Source of the DNA: a virus
Strand: one strand, 5' to 3'
Virus record (IMG/VR): IMGVR_UViG_3300027734_000153
Coordinates: 1-38,022 of that record
Length of the DNA stretch: 38,022 nucleotides
The translations under genes and the position numbers were made by a program. Under the pieces are notes generated by a model. It had not been told where the DNA came from. It made no database searches and saw only the letters and a list, made by a program, of their open reading frames with translations. Positions 15,033-24,356 of the stretch are shown here, one piece after another (positions within the stretch are counted from its first letter, which is position 1; every line of letters starts with the position of its first letter).

Positions 15033-15388
15033 TATTGATCTCCCATTAGCATTTGGGCTAATTTACCTGCTGAAATAATTGCACCAATAAAACGGTAATC
15101 AAAGCCTTCTTGGATTTCTGCTGCCTGAGCCATCTTAGATTGAATCGCTTGTTGCTTAACCATCGGATATAAGGTTTTATCCCGCAATGATTTTTCAGCC
15201 ATTTGACCTATTTGAACCACTAGGCTAGGGTTGATGTTGTCCTTAGCTAGAACAGCTTTTAACTGTTGTTTAGCTTGCTCAACTTCAGGGGATTGAGTAA
15301 CTTGTCCTTTGTTTTGCATAGCCGTCATCACTTCACCATCAGGAAAATCCATTTTTTTTTGGGGCGGGGAAAGTGGATTCGTTGCCAT
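15032..15388 (-). CDS. Hypothetical virion-block protein (118 aa)
   Basis: Start chosen at ATG 15388, giving MATNPLSPPQKKMDFPDGEV; it overlaps the upstream stop by one base, while an extension to 15448 would run deep into that gene. The protein is helical and Gln/Lys-rich (EVEQAKQQLKAVLAKDNINP) with a mildly hydrophobic end (FIGAIISAGKLAQMLMG). It may be a small ejection or chaperone protein; unknown. Confidence 0.65.
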   Translation of the reverse strand: MATNPLSPPQKKMDFPDGEVMTAMQNKGQVTQSPEVEQAKQQLKAVLAKDNINPSLVVQIGQMAEKSLRDKTLYPMVKQQAIQSKMAQAAEIQEGFDYRFIGAIISAGKLAQMLMGDQ

Positions 15389-15729
15389 TAAGTAAGTCCT
15401 AAAGTACCAGCAATTTGTTGATGAATATACAAGTGGGAAGCGATCCAATCGTAAAAATCATTTTCCACATTCCAGTCTACATCGAGCATATTAAAGGGGT
15501 TACTAAGCTCCAAAAGGTTTGCAAAACTCTGATGTTCGACCTGATGGGCGAGTAACCAGTCGTCTAAAAAGTCGGTATCTGCCTCTGCAATAGGGAAAGC
15601 TGGCACTAATATGCCTTGATCTAGGAATGTTTCCCTAAATACCTGGTGTTGTTGAGCATTAACGAACAAAAAGTCCTTTAATGAGTCAAGGTTGCCATAC
15701 TCTACCGTTGAGAGGGTATCAAAGTCCAT
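15388..15729 (-). CDS. Hypothetical acidic protein (113 aa)
   Basis: An acidic protein with two similar halves: LKDFLFVNAQQHQVFRETF and LDDWLLAHQVEHQSFANLL, then FYDWIASHLYIHQQIAGTL. So there are three copies of a D-(F/W)-hydrophobic-x-H-Q-x-H/Q helix. It is probably a helical repeat protein. Uncharacterised small proteins of this kind occur near tail genes of podoviruses. Confidence 0.65.
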   Translation of the reverse strand: MDFDTLSTVEYGNLDSLKDFLFVNAQQHQVFRETFLDQGILVPAFPIAEADTDFLDDWLLAHQVEHQSFANLLELSNPFNMLDVDWNVENDFYDWIASHLYIHQQIAGTLGLT

Positions 15730-15950
15730 TACCGATTAGCCTTATCTCTTAACTCTTTATAAATCTCTGCCAACATCCCTTTGATCTCAGTAATATCTGC
15801 TCTGTAGTCATCTTTAGTGACATACATGAGGGGCATCTCCCTGACATCTTCGTCTAGTCTATTTAGGCTTTTACTAATGTTATTTAGCACCCAACCTCCT
15901 AGGAATCCAGCTATAGCAATCGCAATATTGAAAAGATTTTGAGTATCCAT
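15729..15950 (-). CDS. Membrane-anchored coiled-coil protein (73 aa)
   Basis: One N-terminal membrane segment (LFNIAIAIAGFLGGWVLNNI) followed by a charged coiled coil (SKSLNRLDEDVREM..., ITEIKGMLAEIYKELRDKAN). The topology resembles small XhlA-like or holin-associated proteins, but it lies in the fibre region, away from the lysis genes. Function unknown. Confidence 0.6.
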   Translation of the reverse strand: MDTQNLFNIAIAIAGFLGGWVLNNISKSLNRLDEDVREMPLMYVTKDDYRADITEIKGMLAEIYKELRDKANR

Positions 15951-15953
15951 GAA

Positions 15954-17057
15954 TTAGATCGCATAGTAAGGAATTTTGACATTGATACTGTTTACATTAG
16001 CAATAATGTAGCCAGCAGGAATCAGCATCATGGTCGCTGAACTAAAAGTAGCGTTAGAAGCAATATTAGAGGTATATCTAAAGGTGGTTACATTCTCTGT
16101 ACCACTCGTAATAGTCACATTAGCTAAGGTAAGGTTTCCTAAGCTAGTAATCGTAGAACCTAGAGTAACTAGGGTATTTCCTAATGTAGCACTTGAATTA
16201 GCCAGAAAACTGTTAGGAAAGGTTGTTGCTACGCTTTGAATATTAGCATTTTGAAGGGCTAGATTGCCTACTGTAGTAGCGGTGTTTCCAAGTCCTATGG
16301 TGGTATTGCCAATGGTGATATTGCCACTGGTAATGGCTGTATTGGCTACAGTAATGAGAACATTGGATGCGCTAGTTACCCGACCTTTAGCATCGACAGT
16401 AACTTGAGAAACTGCGCTTGTATTGCCATACACACCTGCAACAACGCCACTAGTATTAAGTGTAGGATTTGGATAAGTCCCAGTAAGGTCACCGCCAGCA
16501 ACGCCACCAGGAGAAGTGCCAGAAATCGTAACATTAGCAACATTGGTTAATTGTCCTTGTGAGTTAACGGTAACTTGTGCTACTTGCGTAGAATTACCAT
16601 AAACACCTGAAGTAACAGCCGTGTTTGCTATAGCTAAAGTGACATTGGCTGCTAAATTACCACCACCAGATAAGCCTGTACCTGCAATAATGGTTCTAGT
16701 ATTGGCTACTGCACCCGTGACATTGGCTACTGGAATAGTAGTTGAGGCTGTAACAAGATTAGAGCCATTGGCATACATATAGCCAGTAAGATCAGTAACG
16801 GTAATGTTAGTAAAGGATTCAGTGCTACCACCTAATACTTTTTCCCATGTTGTGCCATTAAAGATAGCCCAATCACCCTCAGACCAGATGCTAATGCCGT
16901 CTAAATTGGTTGTTCCTGCAACGGAAACAATATAGTAATTATTAGTCGTTCCAACGCTACTTACTAAAGTAGGCGTATTGGTCGCAGCGTTCCATGTGCC
17001 TTGATAACTCAAGCCACCACTACTACCGCCACTAGCCGAAACGACTTTAAGAACCAT
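15954..17057 (-). CDS. Tail fibre-like protein
   Basis: A 367 aa protein. The N-terminus ([18 protein letters not shown], then [17 protein letters not shown]) is a common phage fibre module. The middle has repeats of the type [20 protein letters not shown] and [20 protein letters not shown], and the end has TLGNT and GNL beta repeats. Low charge and Asn/Thr/Val richness suit a trimeric beta-helix fibre. Part of the C-terminal repeat region is duplicated in the 225 aa fibre at 19985. Confidence 0.78.
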   Translation of the reverse strand: MVLKVVSASGGSSGGLSYQGTWNAATNTPTLVSSVGTTNNYYIVSVAGTTNLDGISIWSEGDWAIFNGTTWEKVLGGSTESFTNITVTDLTGYMYANGSNLVTASTTIPVANVTGAVANTRTIIAGTGLSGGGNLAANVTLAIANTAVTSGVYGNSTQVAQVTVNSQGQLTNVANVTISGTSPGGVAGGDLTGTYPNPTLNTSGVVAGVYGNTSAVSQVTVDAKGRVTSASNVLITVANTAITSGNITIGNTTIGLGNTATTVGNLALQNANIQSVATTFPNSFLANSSATLGNTLVTLGSTITSLGNLTLANVTITSGTENVTTFRYTSNIASNATFSSATMMLIPAGYIIANVNSINVKIPYYAI

Positions 17058-17059
17058 GA

Positions 17060-17386
17060 TTACACTCCATCGCCAGGGGTAATATAAACAACAGCAGTTG
17101 TAGTGCTGTAGCCTGTAAAATACGCATTAGGAGCAAATGTCAGAATCTCGTCTGTACCTGCAAGTAATGGAAATGCTGCTTGAGAACTGGTAACAGCAAC
17201 AGCCGTAGCTGTAGCATTAGCAGCGCTAGTACCATATCCTAAAAATACCGTAGTTGTACCTGCATTAATAATGCGATATTGATTACCACCTAAAGTGGTA
17301 GAACTACATAGCACAGGAGTAGGTGGAGTAGATGCAGCCGTAAAAACAACGGTGTTACCTGTTTTACAAAAGGCATTGATACCCAT
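17060..17386 (-). CDS. Beta-rich virion protein, unknown
   Basis: A 108 aa protein with [38 protein letters not shown] and the end [10 protein letters not shown]. The pattern recurs in small phage structural proteins located near fibres. It is related in design to the 116 aa protein at 7644. Function unknown. Confidence 0.7.
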   Translation of the reverse strand: MGINAFCKTGNTVVFTAASTPPTPVLCSSTTLGGNQYRIINAGTTTVFLGYGTSAANATATAVAVTSSQAAFPLLAGTDEILTFAPNAYFTGYSTTTAVVYITPGDGV

Positions 17387-17387
17387 T

Positions 17388-17780
17388 TTATGCTCCTACG
17401 GGGGCTTCTACCCACGATAAAGTTGCCTCATCCCACGCCCAAGGTCCACCTGTAGTTGGCATAGGTCCTGGAGGCGTTGGCGCTTCCCATAAGTAAGTAG
17501 CTGGATCTAACACCCATGAAGGATAAGGTTGCGGGGCTGCAAAGCCTGTACCATTCCATGAATAGCCAATACCAGCATAGTTGTAATTAAGCGGAGTGCC
17601 ACCATCAGGAGTCATTGGCTCGGCAGGAGGGCTAGGTGCGTAATGCACATTTCCGTAAGTGTTATACGAAGTTTGAACCCATAAAGCTGGATCTCCCAAA
17701 ACTCCGCTATCAATAAATGTTTGATCGGCAACAATTACATCTGTAACGATGCCGTTTTCTACTTTTGCAAAATGTGCCAT
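17388..17780 (-). CDS. Virion-associated protein with Trp/Pro repeats
   Basis: A 130 aa protein: MAHFAKVENGIVTDVIVADQ, then LNYNYAGIGYSWNGTGF, PYPSWVLDPATYLWEAPTPP and PWAWDEATLSWVEA. This aromatic, Pro-rich design (MAHFAK.....V..VI) is widespread in aquatic phages, where related proteins are found as structural or host-range components. The exact role is unknown. Confidence 0.72.
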   Translation of the reverse strand: MAHFAKVENGIVTDVIVADQTFIDSGVLGDPALWVQTSYNTYGNVHYAPSPPAEPMTPDGGTPLNYNYAGIGYSWNGTGFAAPQPYPSWVLDPATYLWEAPTPPGPMPTTGGPWAWDEATLSWVEAPVGA

Positions 17781-17782
17781 AT

Positions 17783-19984
17783 TTAAATTCCTGACGATAA
17801 TGAGAATGGAGAAACTATAGCCGTTGTTAAACTACCATTGTTAGTAATAGTTAAAGCATTGATCGAATTATCAATAATAGTGCTGTTTTGTAATGTTAAT
17901 AATGCTGTATTAGTAATTGCAGTTAATGGTGAAGTTGGAGGTGTAAAGTTCGCTGTATAAACAGCAATACCTTTTACTACACGCAGATTAGAAATATAGC
18001 CATTAACGGTATATGTTGCGGTACCCGCACCAAATGCGTTTGTTCCAATATACGGTGATGATCCACTATTTAAGTATGTAACCGTATCCGCAGCGCTTCC
18101 AACGGAAATACCGTTTAAATAAGCTGTAATTGTTGAACCATTTTTTACCCAAGCAAGATGATTCCATTTATTTGTAGAAACTAATCCTGCTGCACTAACA
18201 ATAGGTTCTGCAGCATTTACTGCAAATCTAACTGCGCCATCATTTCCAACAGAGCAGGTTGGGTATGCTCCGTTTGTACTTGCTGGTCTTCCTTCATATA
18301 GAACTTGGAATGTAGTAAATGCAATAGCGTAGTACCACATTTCAATAGTCCAAGAACCAGATCCTAAAGCTAATGCTGAAGGTCCACCAAGAGTTAAATA
18401 ATTTGTTCCGCTATAAAAACCACCATAGGTAACATTACCTTTAAGGCTTCCACTACTGGTAAACGAATGTATGGTATTTCCACCAGAAGATGTAACAGTA
18501 CCGCCTGAGAATTGTTGGCTACCAGCGTATGAAATGATGACGATGCCAGAACCGCCTGAACCGCCTGGTGAACCAGAACCTAATCCACCGCCACCACCAC
18601 CTGTGTTAGCAGTACCATTAACTCCAGTACCAGCACCACCGCCACCTAAACCACCAGATCCCACAGTGCCACTAAATATTTGTCCACCACCGCCACCAGC
18701 ATAAGTTACAGATGAGCCTGTAATAGAGGATGCTGTACCAGCGCCACCATTACCACCATTAGTAGTTGTTCCGTTTACGCCAACAGCACTTGCTCCTCCA
18801 CCACCCCCAGATCCAAAGTTTGGAGTTACGGTTCCAATTCCACCATCATTACCTTGTCCTGCTGTACCTAATCCAGCAGTTCCGTTATAGTGCGCTCCAC
18901 CGCCAGAACCACCATTATTTCCATTTGCTTGACCTGTGGCATCATTTGCACCACCACCGCCACCGCCTATAACAGTTGTTGTAACTATACTAATTGTGGA
19001 ATTTGATCCATTACCACCATGTCCATTAACGCCAGTAGTTCCATCTCCTGCCACTCCACCTGCACCTACGGTTACTGTATATGTTGAATTAATATCTAAA
19101 GTAGCAGTAGAAGTAATTAATCCACCAGCGCCACCACCCGCACCACGACCACCAGAACTTGCTCCACCACCAGCACCACCAGCTACGATGAGATAGCTTG
19201 CAGATAAAGAACTTAAAGGACTTAGTACACCACTAGAAGTAAATGTGTGGATAGTGTTGCCACCGCTTGATGTGACTGTGCCACCACCAAATTTTTGTGC
19301 GCCTGCGTAAGATATGATTACGATGCCTGAGCCACCAGCAGCTTGACCAGAAAAGAAAATACCACCACCACCGCCACCAGTATTTGCTGTTCCAGCAGTT
19401 GCGGTAGTAGTTGCTCCAGCACCACCGCCACCAGATCCTCCAGCGCCACCAGAGGTAGTACCGCCACCACCACCGCCACCAGCATAAGTTACAGATGAAC
19501 CAGAAATTGAAGAAGTAGATCCAGCACCGCCAGCACCACCAGCGCCACTTGTAGAATTTGCTCCAACTGCGCTTGCACCACCGCCTCCACCACTAGCAGC
19601 TACAGAACTTGTACCTTGACCACCATTATTGCCTTGTCCAGCAGTTCCAGTACCAAAGGATGAAGGTGCTCCATTATCTGCACCTCCACCAGAACCACCA
19701 TTACCGCCACCACCCTTACCACCACCTACAGAAGCAGTTAAACCTGTTATAGAAGAATTGCTGCCAATAGTATTTGAAGCTCCACCTGCGCCAACGGTTA
19801 TAGTGTAAGAAGTGGTTAAAACTAAAGATGTTGTACTAGCTTGATAACCTCCAGCGCCACCTCCACCTCCATTACCGCCTCCGCCACCAGCAACAATAAG
19901 GTAACTAGCCGACACACCGCCAGCACCAGCAGTCCATCCAAAGGCTGCTAAGGCTGCTGCACCGATTTTAGATAAGCGTGGCAT
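17783..19984 (-). CDS. Gly-rich adhesin-like tail protein with LamG-type C-terminal domain
   Basis: A 733 aa protein. Two tandem Gly-rich domains each start SYLIVAGGGGG or SYLIVAGGAGG, continue with YTITVGAGG or YTVTVGAGG, contain many GGGG(A/S) runs and close with GSGIVIISYAG. About residues 520-720 form a concanavalin/LamG-like domain: WTIEMWYYAIAF, WNHLAWVKNGSTITAYLNG and YISNLRVVKGIAVYT. LamG-like domains bind glycans, so this is a likely receptor-binding or fibre-tip protein. Gly-rich composition makes the opposite strand appear Pro-coding. Confidence 0.8.
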   Translation of the reverse strand: MPRLSKIGAAALAAFGWTAGAGGVSASYLIVAGGGGGNGGGGGAGGYQASTTSLVLTTSYTITVGAGGASNTIGSNSSITGLTASVGGGKGGGGNGGSGGGADNGAPSSFGTGTAGQGNNGGQGTSSVAASGGGGGASAVGANSTSGAGGAGGAGSTSSISGSSVTYAGGGGGGGTTSGGAGGSGGGGAGATTTATAGTANTGGGGGGIFFSGQAAGGSGIVIISYAGAQKFGGGTVTSSGGNTIHTFTSSGVLSPLSSLSASYLIVAGGAGGGASSGGRGAGGGAGGLITSTATLDINSTYTVTVGAGGVAGDGTTGVNGHGGNGSNSTISIVTTTVIGGGGGGANDATGQANGNNGGSGGGAHYNGTAGLGTAGQGNDGGIGTVTPNFGSGGGGGASAVGVNGTTTNGGNGGAGTASSITGSSVTYAGGGGGQIFSGTVGSGGLGGGGAGTGVNGTANTGGGGGGLGSGSPGGSGGSGIVIISYAGSQQFSGGTVTSSGGNTIHSFTSSGSLKGNVTYGGFYSGTNYLTLGGPSALALGSGSWTIEMWYYAIAFTTFQVLYEGRPASTNGAYPTCSVGNDGAVRFAVNAAEPIVSAAGLVSTNKWNHLAWVKNGSTITAYLNGISVGSAADTVTYLNSGSSPYIGTNAFGAGTATYTVNGYISNLRVVKGIAVYTANFTPPTSPLTAITNTALLTLQNSTIIDNSINALTITNNGSLTTAIVSPFSLSSGI

Positions 19985-20662
19985 TTATGCGAATTTAGTT
20001 TGAGAGGCTAAGATTGTGTAAGTATTTGCTGCACTTTTCATAACAACATAAACATAAGTATCAGTTGAGTTAGCATTTCCAGTTGTGGGCGCTGTTCCGC
20101 CTTGCCACTTGGGGGTAACCGTACTACCGTCAACTTGTACAAGACTATTGTAATAAGCCGTAGCGCCTTGAGCAGTCACTAAACTAGCTGAAACGGAAAC
20201 ATTAGCTGGCACTGCATTATTAAAGGTTGTACCTGCATTTCCACGGAAATTAACCGTAAAGTTACCAGTAGCGTTGGCTGTGCAATAGACCACCACATTA
20301 GACAAAATATCAATGTTGATTGTGGCGTTGGCTGCTGTAGCCGTAATGTTTGCTGGCTCTTGAATATTCTCAATCGTAGCGTTGTTGAGCGCTAAATTAC
20401 CAACTGCCGTGGTTGAGCTTCCTAGCGTTAAAGTAGCATTACCTAAAGTAGCTGTGCTATTGGCTAAAAAGCTATTGGGAAAGGTAGTCGCAACACTGGT
20501 AATCAGGACATTACCTAGGCTTAAATTACCAACAGTTGTAGTAGTATTGCCAAGCCCAATGGCTGCGTTACCTAGCGTTGCTGTAGTATTAAAGTCTGCG
20601 TCTAGATTAGTTAATGGTATTGCCGTAGTTGCATTACCAAATGTAAAGGGAACTCCTGGCAT
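19985..20662 (-). CDS. Tail fibre-like protein (225 aa)
   Basis: Asn/Thr/Ala-rich with TLGNA, TVGNL and LANSTATLGN beta repeats. Residues ~50-95 closely match the C-terminal repeat region of the 367 aa fibre ([13 protein letters not shown] in both). The rest (VVYCTANATGNFTVNFRG... and VYVVMKSAANTYTILASQTK) resembles fibre C-terminal domains found in cyanophages and related phages. It probably assembles next to the Gly-rich adhesin. Confidence 0.75.
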   Translation of the reverse strand: MPGVPFTFGNATTAIPLTNLDADFNTTATLGNAAIGLGNTTTTVGNLSLGNVLITSVATTFPNSFLANSTATLGNATLTLGSSTTAVGNLALNNATIENIQEPANITATAANATINIDILSNVVVYCTANATGNFTVNFRGNAGTTFNNAVPANVSVSASLVTAQGATAYYNSLVQVDGSTVTPKWQGGTAPTTGNANSTDTYVYVVMKSAANTYTILASQTKFA

Positions 20663-20663
20663 T

Positions 20664-22652
20664 TTAGAACCTCACTCTCAATTCATGTTCAAATTCGTAT
20701 GTGTTAACAACAAATCCAGCCGAGTTGGAAGTTTGGGTTAACCCTAAATATTTTCCCCATTGCATAGCGTCAGACTTGTAAAGGGTATAGCCAGTCCCAC
20801 CTAACCACGATATTACTGTAGAACTACTATTTGTCCAAGCAATAGTTTGATTGGAATTATTGATCCAAGTAATAAAGTTTTGCAGAGTATAGACAGGGCT
20901 AGAACCATTTTCAGAATCTACTGTGACATCTAAAACAGCGCCTTGGGTAAGTGTTGCTTCAATACCAAATTTTAAAGCCTGTTTGGTACGGATTGGATCA
21001 GTCAAAGGCAATAAAGCGGTTTGGATTCGACTGGTAATCGGTTCTGTAGTATTGGCATACAGCTTATGCAAAGCATTATTAGTGACCCCATAAAGACTGA
21101 CTTTTCCATTAAACGGAACCGTAGCAATAAACTTTAAGTCATTATCTTGGCTAGTTAAGAACCAGCGTTTTTCAAAGAAAACAGCTTGAATATAACGGTA
21201 ACTATCAGTAAATATATTGTCGTAATAACGGAAATTAAAGGCAGCGCACAGGATATTATTAATTAGAACCTGACCTGCATAAACAGGGCTAGTAAAGTCA
21301 ATATTGGCAAACATTCCATCTAGGCTATCTGAGAGCTTAGAAGTGGTAGAGCCAACCAGGGCGTAAACCCCATAATCGTTCATAAACAGCACAGATCTAA
21401 AGTACGGGAATATAGCGTAAGAATTCTTAGAGCCTACTGATGCGCTCACATTGGTATTGGTAAATAAGGTCGTACCAGCCGTAGTTACCCGTACATCAGA
21501 GAACACATTGATAGAGTCATCGCCAAAGACATATAAAAAGTTATTAGCAGCAACGATTTGCTCAATATTGCCATGCAAAGTAGAGTCTGTAATGACGATT
21601 GTGCCAGCCGATACGCTAGTAAAATCGCTATAAGAACCTGCAGCAGAGTAAGCTACTGAGCGCCCAAAGGCAACCCAGACCCTGCCAGAAAATGAGGAAA
21701 CTCCCACATTAGGCTCGTTATTGATAACAGGAACTAAATTAGCGCCAGAGCCACCAGCCGAGATCGTAGCAGTAATGTTGGCGTTATTGGTATAGTTTTG
21801 ACCATAATTGGTCATCACCACTACAGATACGGCATTGTTACGAATGATCGCTGTAGCTGCTGCATCCGTGCCACCGCCACCGCTAAAGGTAACAGGCGTT
21901 GTGCCGTTGGTATAGCCTGATCCGCCATTGACTACCGCAGTAGCCACCGTGCCTTGCCTAAAAGTTAAAATTTCTGCAATAGCGCTGGCATTAGAACCAC
22001 CGCCACCAGCAAAGGTTACGGTAAGGTTACTGGCATTGGTGTAACCCGATCCTGCATTAGTTAAGGTTACATAAGTAACAGCATTACCAGTAACAGCGCA
22101 AACAGCTTCAGCCCGAACACCGCCAACTTCATCTGGTCCTGAAATGGTTACCGAAGGAGCCGTATTGTAGCCAGAACCATAATTGACCATGGCTACTAAA
22201 CCAACTGAGCCAATACTAGTGGTGTTGTTGCCATCCCATTGGTATAAACCCTTAGACTGATCTAAGATTAAAACATGGTCATTGTTGTATTGGCTAACCT
22301 GAATACCTGCATTAGAAAAGGTACCAGCTACAGCTACAGTGCCTTTAGTGCTGGTTGTAACATTGTAATATTCGGCTGAACCGTTTGATAAAAAGGCTAA
22401 AACATAGTCTGTAATATTTAAGCTGGCAGAAGCAAAATGGGTTACGGTATTGGAAAAAACCACCGCATTGTTGCTAGAATCTCGAACAACAGCTTGGGTT
22501 GGAGTAATCTTTAAGTTGCCAAAACCAACAGGTTGAGCATTTTCTAGCCATGAAAACTCATCCTCACCAATGGCAGTTCGGTTTGCTTTGGTATTAAGCC
22601 CTTTAAACTGCTTAATAACCTGGTAGGACTTTTTCTGTTCTGCCGAAGCCAT
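20664..22652 (-). CDS. Tail tube / tail needle-platform protein, P22 gp10-like
   Basis: A 662 aa protein. The N-terminus (KSYQVIKQFKGLNTKANRTAI, then EFSWLENAQPVGFGNLKITP) is typical of podovirus tail proteins that cap the portal-adapter complex. Residues ~170-290 insert Gly-rich beta repeats of the YGSGYNTAP / NAGSGYTNAS / NGGSGYTNGT type. The C-terminus is a propeller-like beta domain (DSINVFSDVRV, SYAIFPYFRSVLFMN). It follows the gp4-like adapter in the order expected. The P22 comparison is by position and N-terminal pattern. Confidence 0.75.
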   Translation of the reverse strand: MASAEQKKSYQVIKQFKGLNTKANRTAIGEDEFSWLENAQPVGFGNLKITPTQAVVRDSSNNAVVFSNTVTHFASASLNITDYVLAFLSNGSAEYYNVTTSTKGTVAVAGTFSNAGIQVSQYNNDHVLILDQSKGLYQWDGNNTTSIGSVGLVAMVNYGSGYNTAPSVTISGPDEVGGVRAEAVCAVTGNAVTYVTLTNAGSGYTNASNLTVTFAGGGGSNASAIAEILTFRQGTVATAVVNGGSGYTNGTTPVTFSGGGGTDAAATAIIRNNAVSVVVMTNYGQNYTNNANITATISAGGSGANLVPVINNEPNVGVSSFSGRVWVAFGRSVAYSAAGSYSDFTSVSAGTIVITDSTLHGNIEQIVAANNFLYVFGDDSINVFSDVRVTTAGTTLFTNTNVSASVGSKNSYAIFPYFRSVLFMNDYGVYALVGSTTSKLSDSLDGMFANIDFTSPVYAGQVLINNILCAAFNFRYYDNIFTDSYRYIQAVFFEKRWFLTSQDNDLKFIATVPFNGKVSLYGVTNNALHKLYANTTEPITSRIQTALLPLTDPIRTKQALKFGIEATLTQGAVLDVTVDSENGSSPVYTLQNFITWINNSNQTIAWTNSSSTVISWLGGTGYTLYKSDAMQWGKYLGLTQTSNSAGFVVNTYEFEHELRVRF

Positions 22653-22658
22653 GATAAA

Positions 22659-23528
22659 TTAAGGTGTATTAAATGCGGTTGGAATCCTGCGAGTAAAGGT
22701 GCTATTCAAAATTGAGTTAGCTTGTTTTAAATACTCTTGTTTAAAAATTTCTGATTCGCCATAGCTTTGCTCATAAAACTTAGCAAGATATGCTGCGTAA
22801 AACTTGACCGCAGAGGTATAAGGGTCAGCAATCGGATCAACTGCTGTAGGCGCTGTTTGCACTAAAGCCGTTGGCAAAATAACCGTATCTAGCTCAATTT
22901 GATAGACTTGATCTGGAGCAGGACCTACATAGATATTGCCTTGTCCATAAATACTAAAAACAATTGGTCGGCTGACATTGTTTTGCCAAATCCGCATCCT
23001 AGCGTTAAAGTTAGACCAAGCCATGTAATCCATTGGAATACGAGAGTTACCCCAATATAGGTTAATGTTAACAATATCTAGGGTATTTAAACCTTGTGGC
23101 AAAGAAGCGTAGTAAACATTTTCTGTATCGCCAACATATTGCAAAGTAGCAGTGCCATCAGCAAAGGCAGTGCTTGGTGGGTAATTGTAGCCACTAGCAG
23201 GATAAGCAGGTGGAGTAGAACTTGAAGTTCCACCTGTAATGTATTGATATATATAGATATTGCTATAAACAAAAGTATTGGCAACGACAACGGTATCCGC
23301 TACCCAAGGAGTCGGATTAGCAGGTGTTGCACCATTAATAGTATTGCCAGGAGGTACAGCGCAAGGAACTTGAGTTACTTGAATTGTTCTAAGACACCCT
23401 GTATCACGGACAACTCGTTCCCGTGCAGAGTTAATGTAGTCGGTTAACTGTGCGGTGCTATAAAAGTTAGCGTTTGCATCATGCAGTAATCTCTGCACTT
23501 CAGTAATGTAGGAATTGAGCGTAGCCAT
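22659..23528 (-). CDS. Head-to-tail adapter, P22 gp4-like
   Basis: A 289 aa protein beginning MATLNSYITEVQRLLHDANA and continuing AQLTDYINSARERVVRDTGC, the recurrent start of podovirus adapter proteins that bind below the portal ring. The middle has PMDYMAWSNFNARMRIWQNN and the end is helical (AVKFYAAYLAKFYEQSYGES). It sits between head and tail genes as expected. Confidence 0.8.
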   Translation of the reverse strand: MATLNSYITEVQRLLHDANANFYSTAQLTDYINSARERVVRDTGCLRTIQVTQVPCAVPPGNTINGATPANPTPWVADTVVVANTFVYSNIYIYQYITGGTSSSTPPAYPASGYNYPPSTAFADGTATLQYVGDTENVYYASLPQGLNTLDIVNINLYWGNSRIPMDYMAWSNFNARMRIWQNNVSRPIVFSIYGQGNIYVGPAPDQVYQIELDTVILPTALVQTAPTAVDPIADPYTSAVKFYAAYLAKFYEQSYGESEIFKQEYLKQANSILNSTFTRRIPTAFNTP

Positions 23529-23545
23529 AGTTTAGTATCCATAGT

Positions 23546-23884
23546 TCATGCTACAGCCTGTAGGACTTTTCCCCCACCCCTCTTTGAAGAAGGGAGAGGT
23601 ACTCTTTCCACCAACGGGGATAACGATTGGTTCTTTTTTGGCGGTTCATCAGATAGCTCCCATTTAGACAAGATTTCAAAACCTGTATCTAAATCATTGG
23701 AAGTTTTTATCCATCCTAACCGTGCCAAGTAAACTTCTTTGTTTTCTTCTTTATAACCAAAAATATGCTTAGCAGTTTCAATTGGAATTTCAACAGTTGT
23801 GCCAGGTAAAAAATTATAAACCACTCCAGCAAAGCCATCTTTCAATGGTTTGTCGGAATGGTTGGTTACAAATATACTAGACAT
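23546..23884 (-). CDS. Hypothetical head/neck protein with odd C-terminal tail
   Basis: A 112 aa protein: TNHSDKPLKDGFAGVVYNFL, PGTTVEIPIETAKHIFGY and ARLGWIKTSNDLDTGFEIL are a recognisable phage structural pattern between capsid and adapter genes. The last ~25 residues (SPLVERVPLPSSKRGGGKVL) differ in character: basic, Pro/Gly-rich, and encoded by a GC-rich, palindrome-like stretch. This could be an inserted repeat-derived extension. Confidence 0.7.
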   Translation of the reverse strand: MSSIFVTNHSDKPLKDGFAGVVYNFLPGTTVEIPIETAKHIFGYKEENKEVYLARLGWIKTSNDLDTGFEILSKWELSDEPPKKNQSLSPLVERVPLPSSKRGGGKVLQAVA

Positions 23885-24345
23885 TAGAAGTTGACTACAT
23901 CACCATAAACACTAATGTTGACGGTGTTTGCATTACCTGAAGCAGTGTTAACTTTAACAAATAAAGTTGAAGTCGTAGATCCAGAAATAACGGTATTAGC
24001 ACCATAAGCGCCAGTAATCGGAACATCAAGATAACGACCTGCTGCGGACAGTACAGTTAAAGCAGTATTTGCAGTAATTAAATTAGCATCATTACCATTG
24101 TTGCTAGTATAAATTCCCACATTTCCTGAAGAAACTGAACCAACTGGGCTAGTGATTACAATTTTTCTTACAATCACTGAACCCGAATTAGCTACTGCCC
24201 CACCGTTTGTTAAGCCACCATTTGCAAATGACAAATTGGCTACCGCATTACCTGTTGCAGATAAAGATACAGCTTCAGCAAAAGCAATGCGGACATTACC
24301 AAAAGAACTTAAATACAGATTAGCAACTGCATCTTGGTTAGCCAT
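23884..24345 (-). CDS. Beta-rich head protein, decoration candidate
   Basis: A 153 aa, low-charge protein starting MANQDAVANLYLSSFGNVRI with Asn/Ser/Val-rich strands (SGSVIVRKIVITSPVGSV, GNVGIYTSNNGNDANLIT). Position two genes after the capsid protein suggests a decoration or head-fibre protein; that is inference. The stop overlaps the next start by one base. Confidence 0.68.
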   Translation of the reverse strand: MANQDAVANLYLSSFGNVRIAFAEAVSLSATGNAVANLSFANGGLTNGGAVANSGSVIVRKIVITSPVGSVSSGNVGIYTSNNGNDANLITANTALTVLSAAGRYLDVPITGAYGANTVISGSTTSTLFVKVNTASGNANTVNISVYGDVVNF

Positions 24346-24356
24346 TATCTTTCCCC

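Noticed and set aside
18471-19196. Long Pro-rich plus-strand reading frames
   Set aside because: They mirror the Gly-rich GGN codons of the minus-strand adhesin; no ribosome sites, and the composition is explained by the opposite strand.
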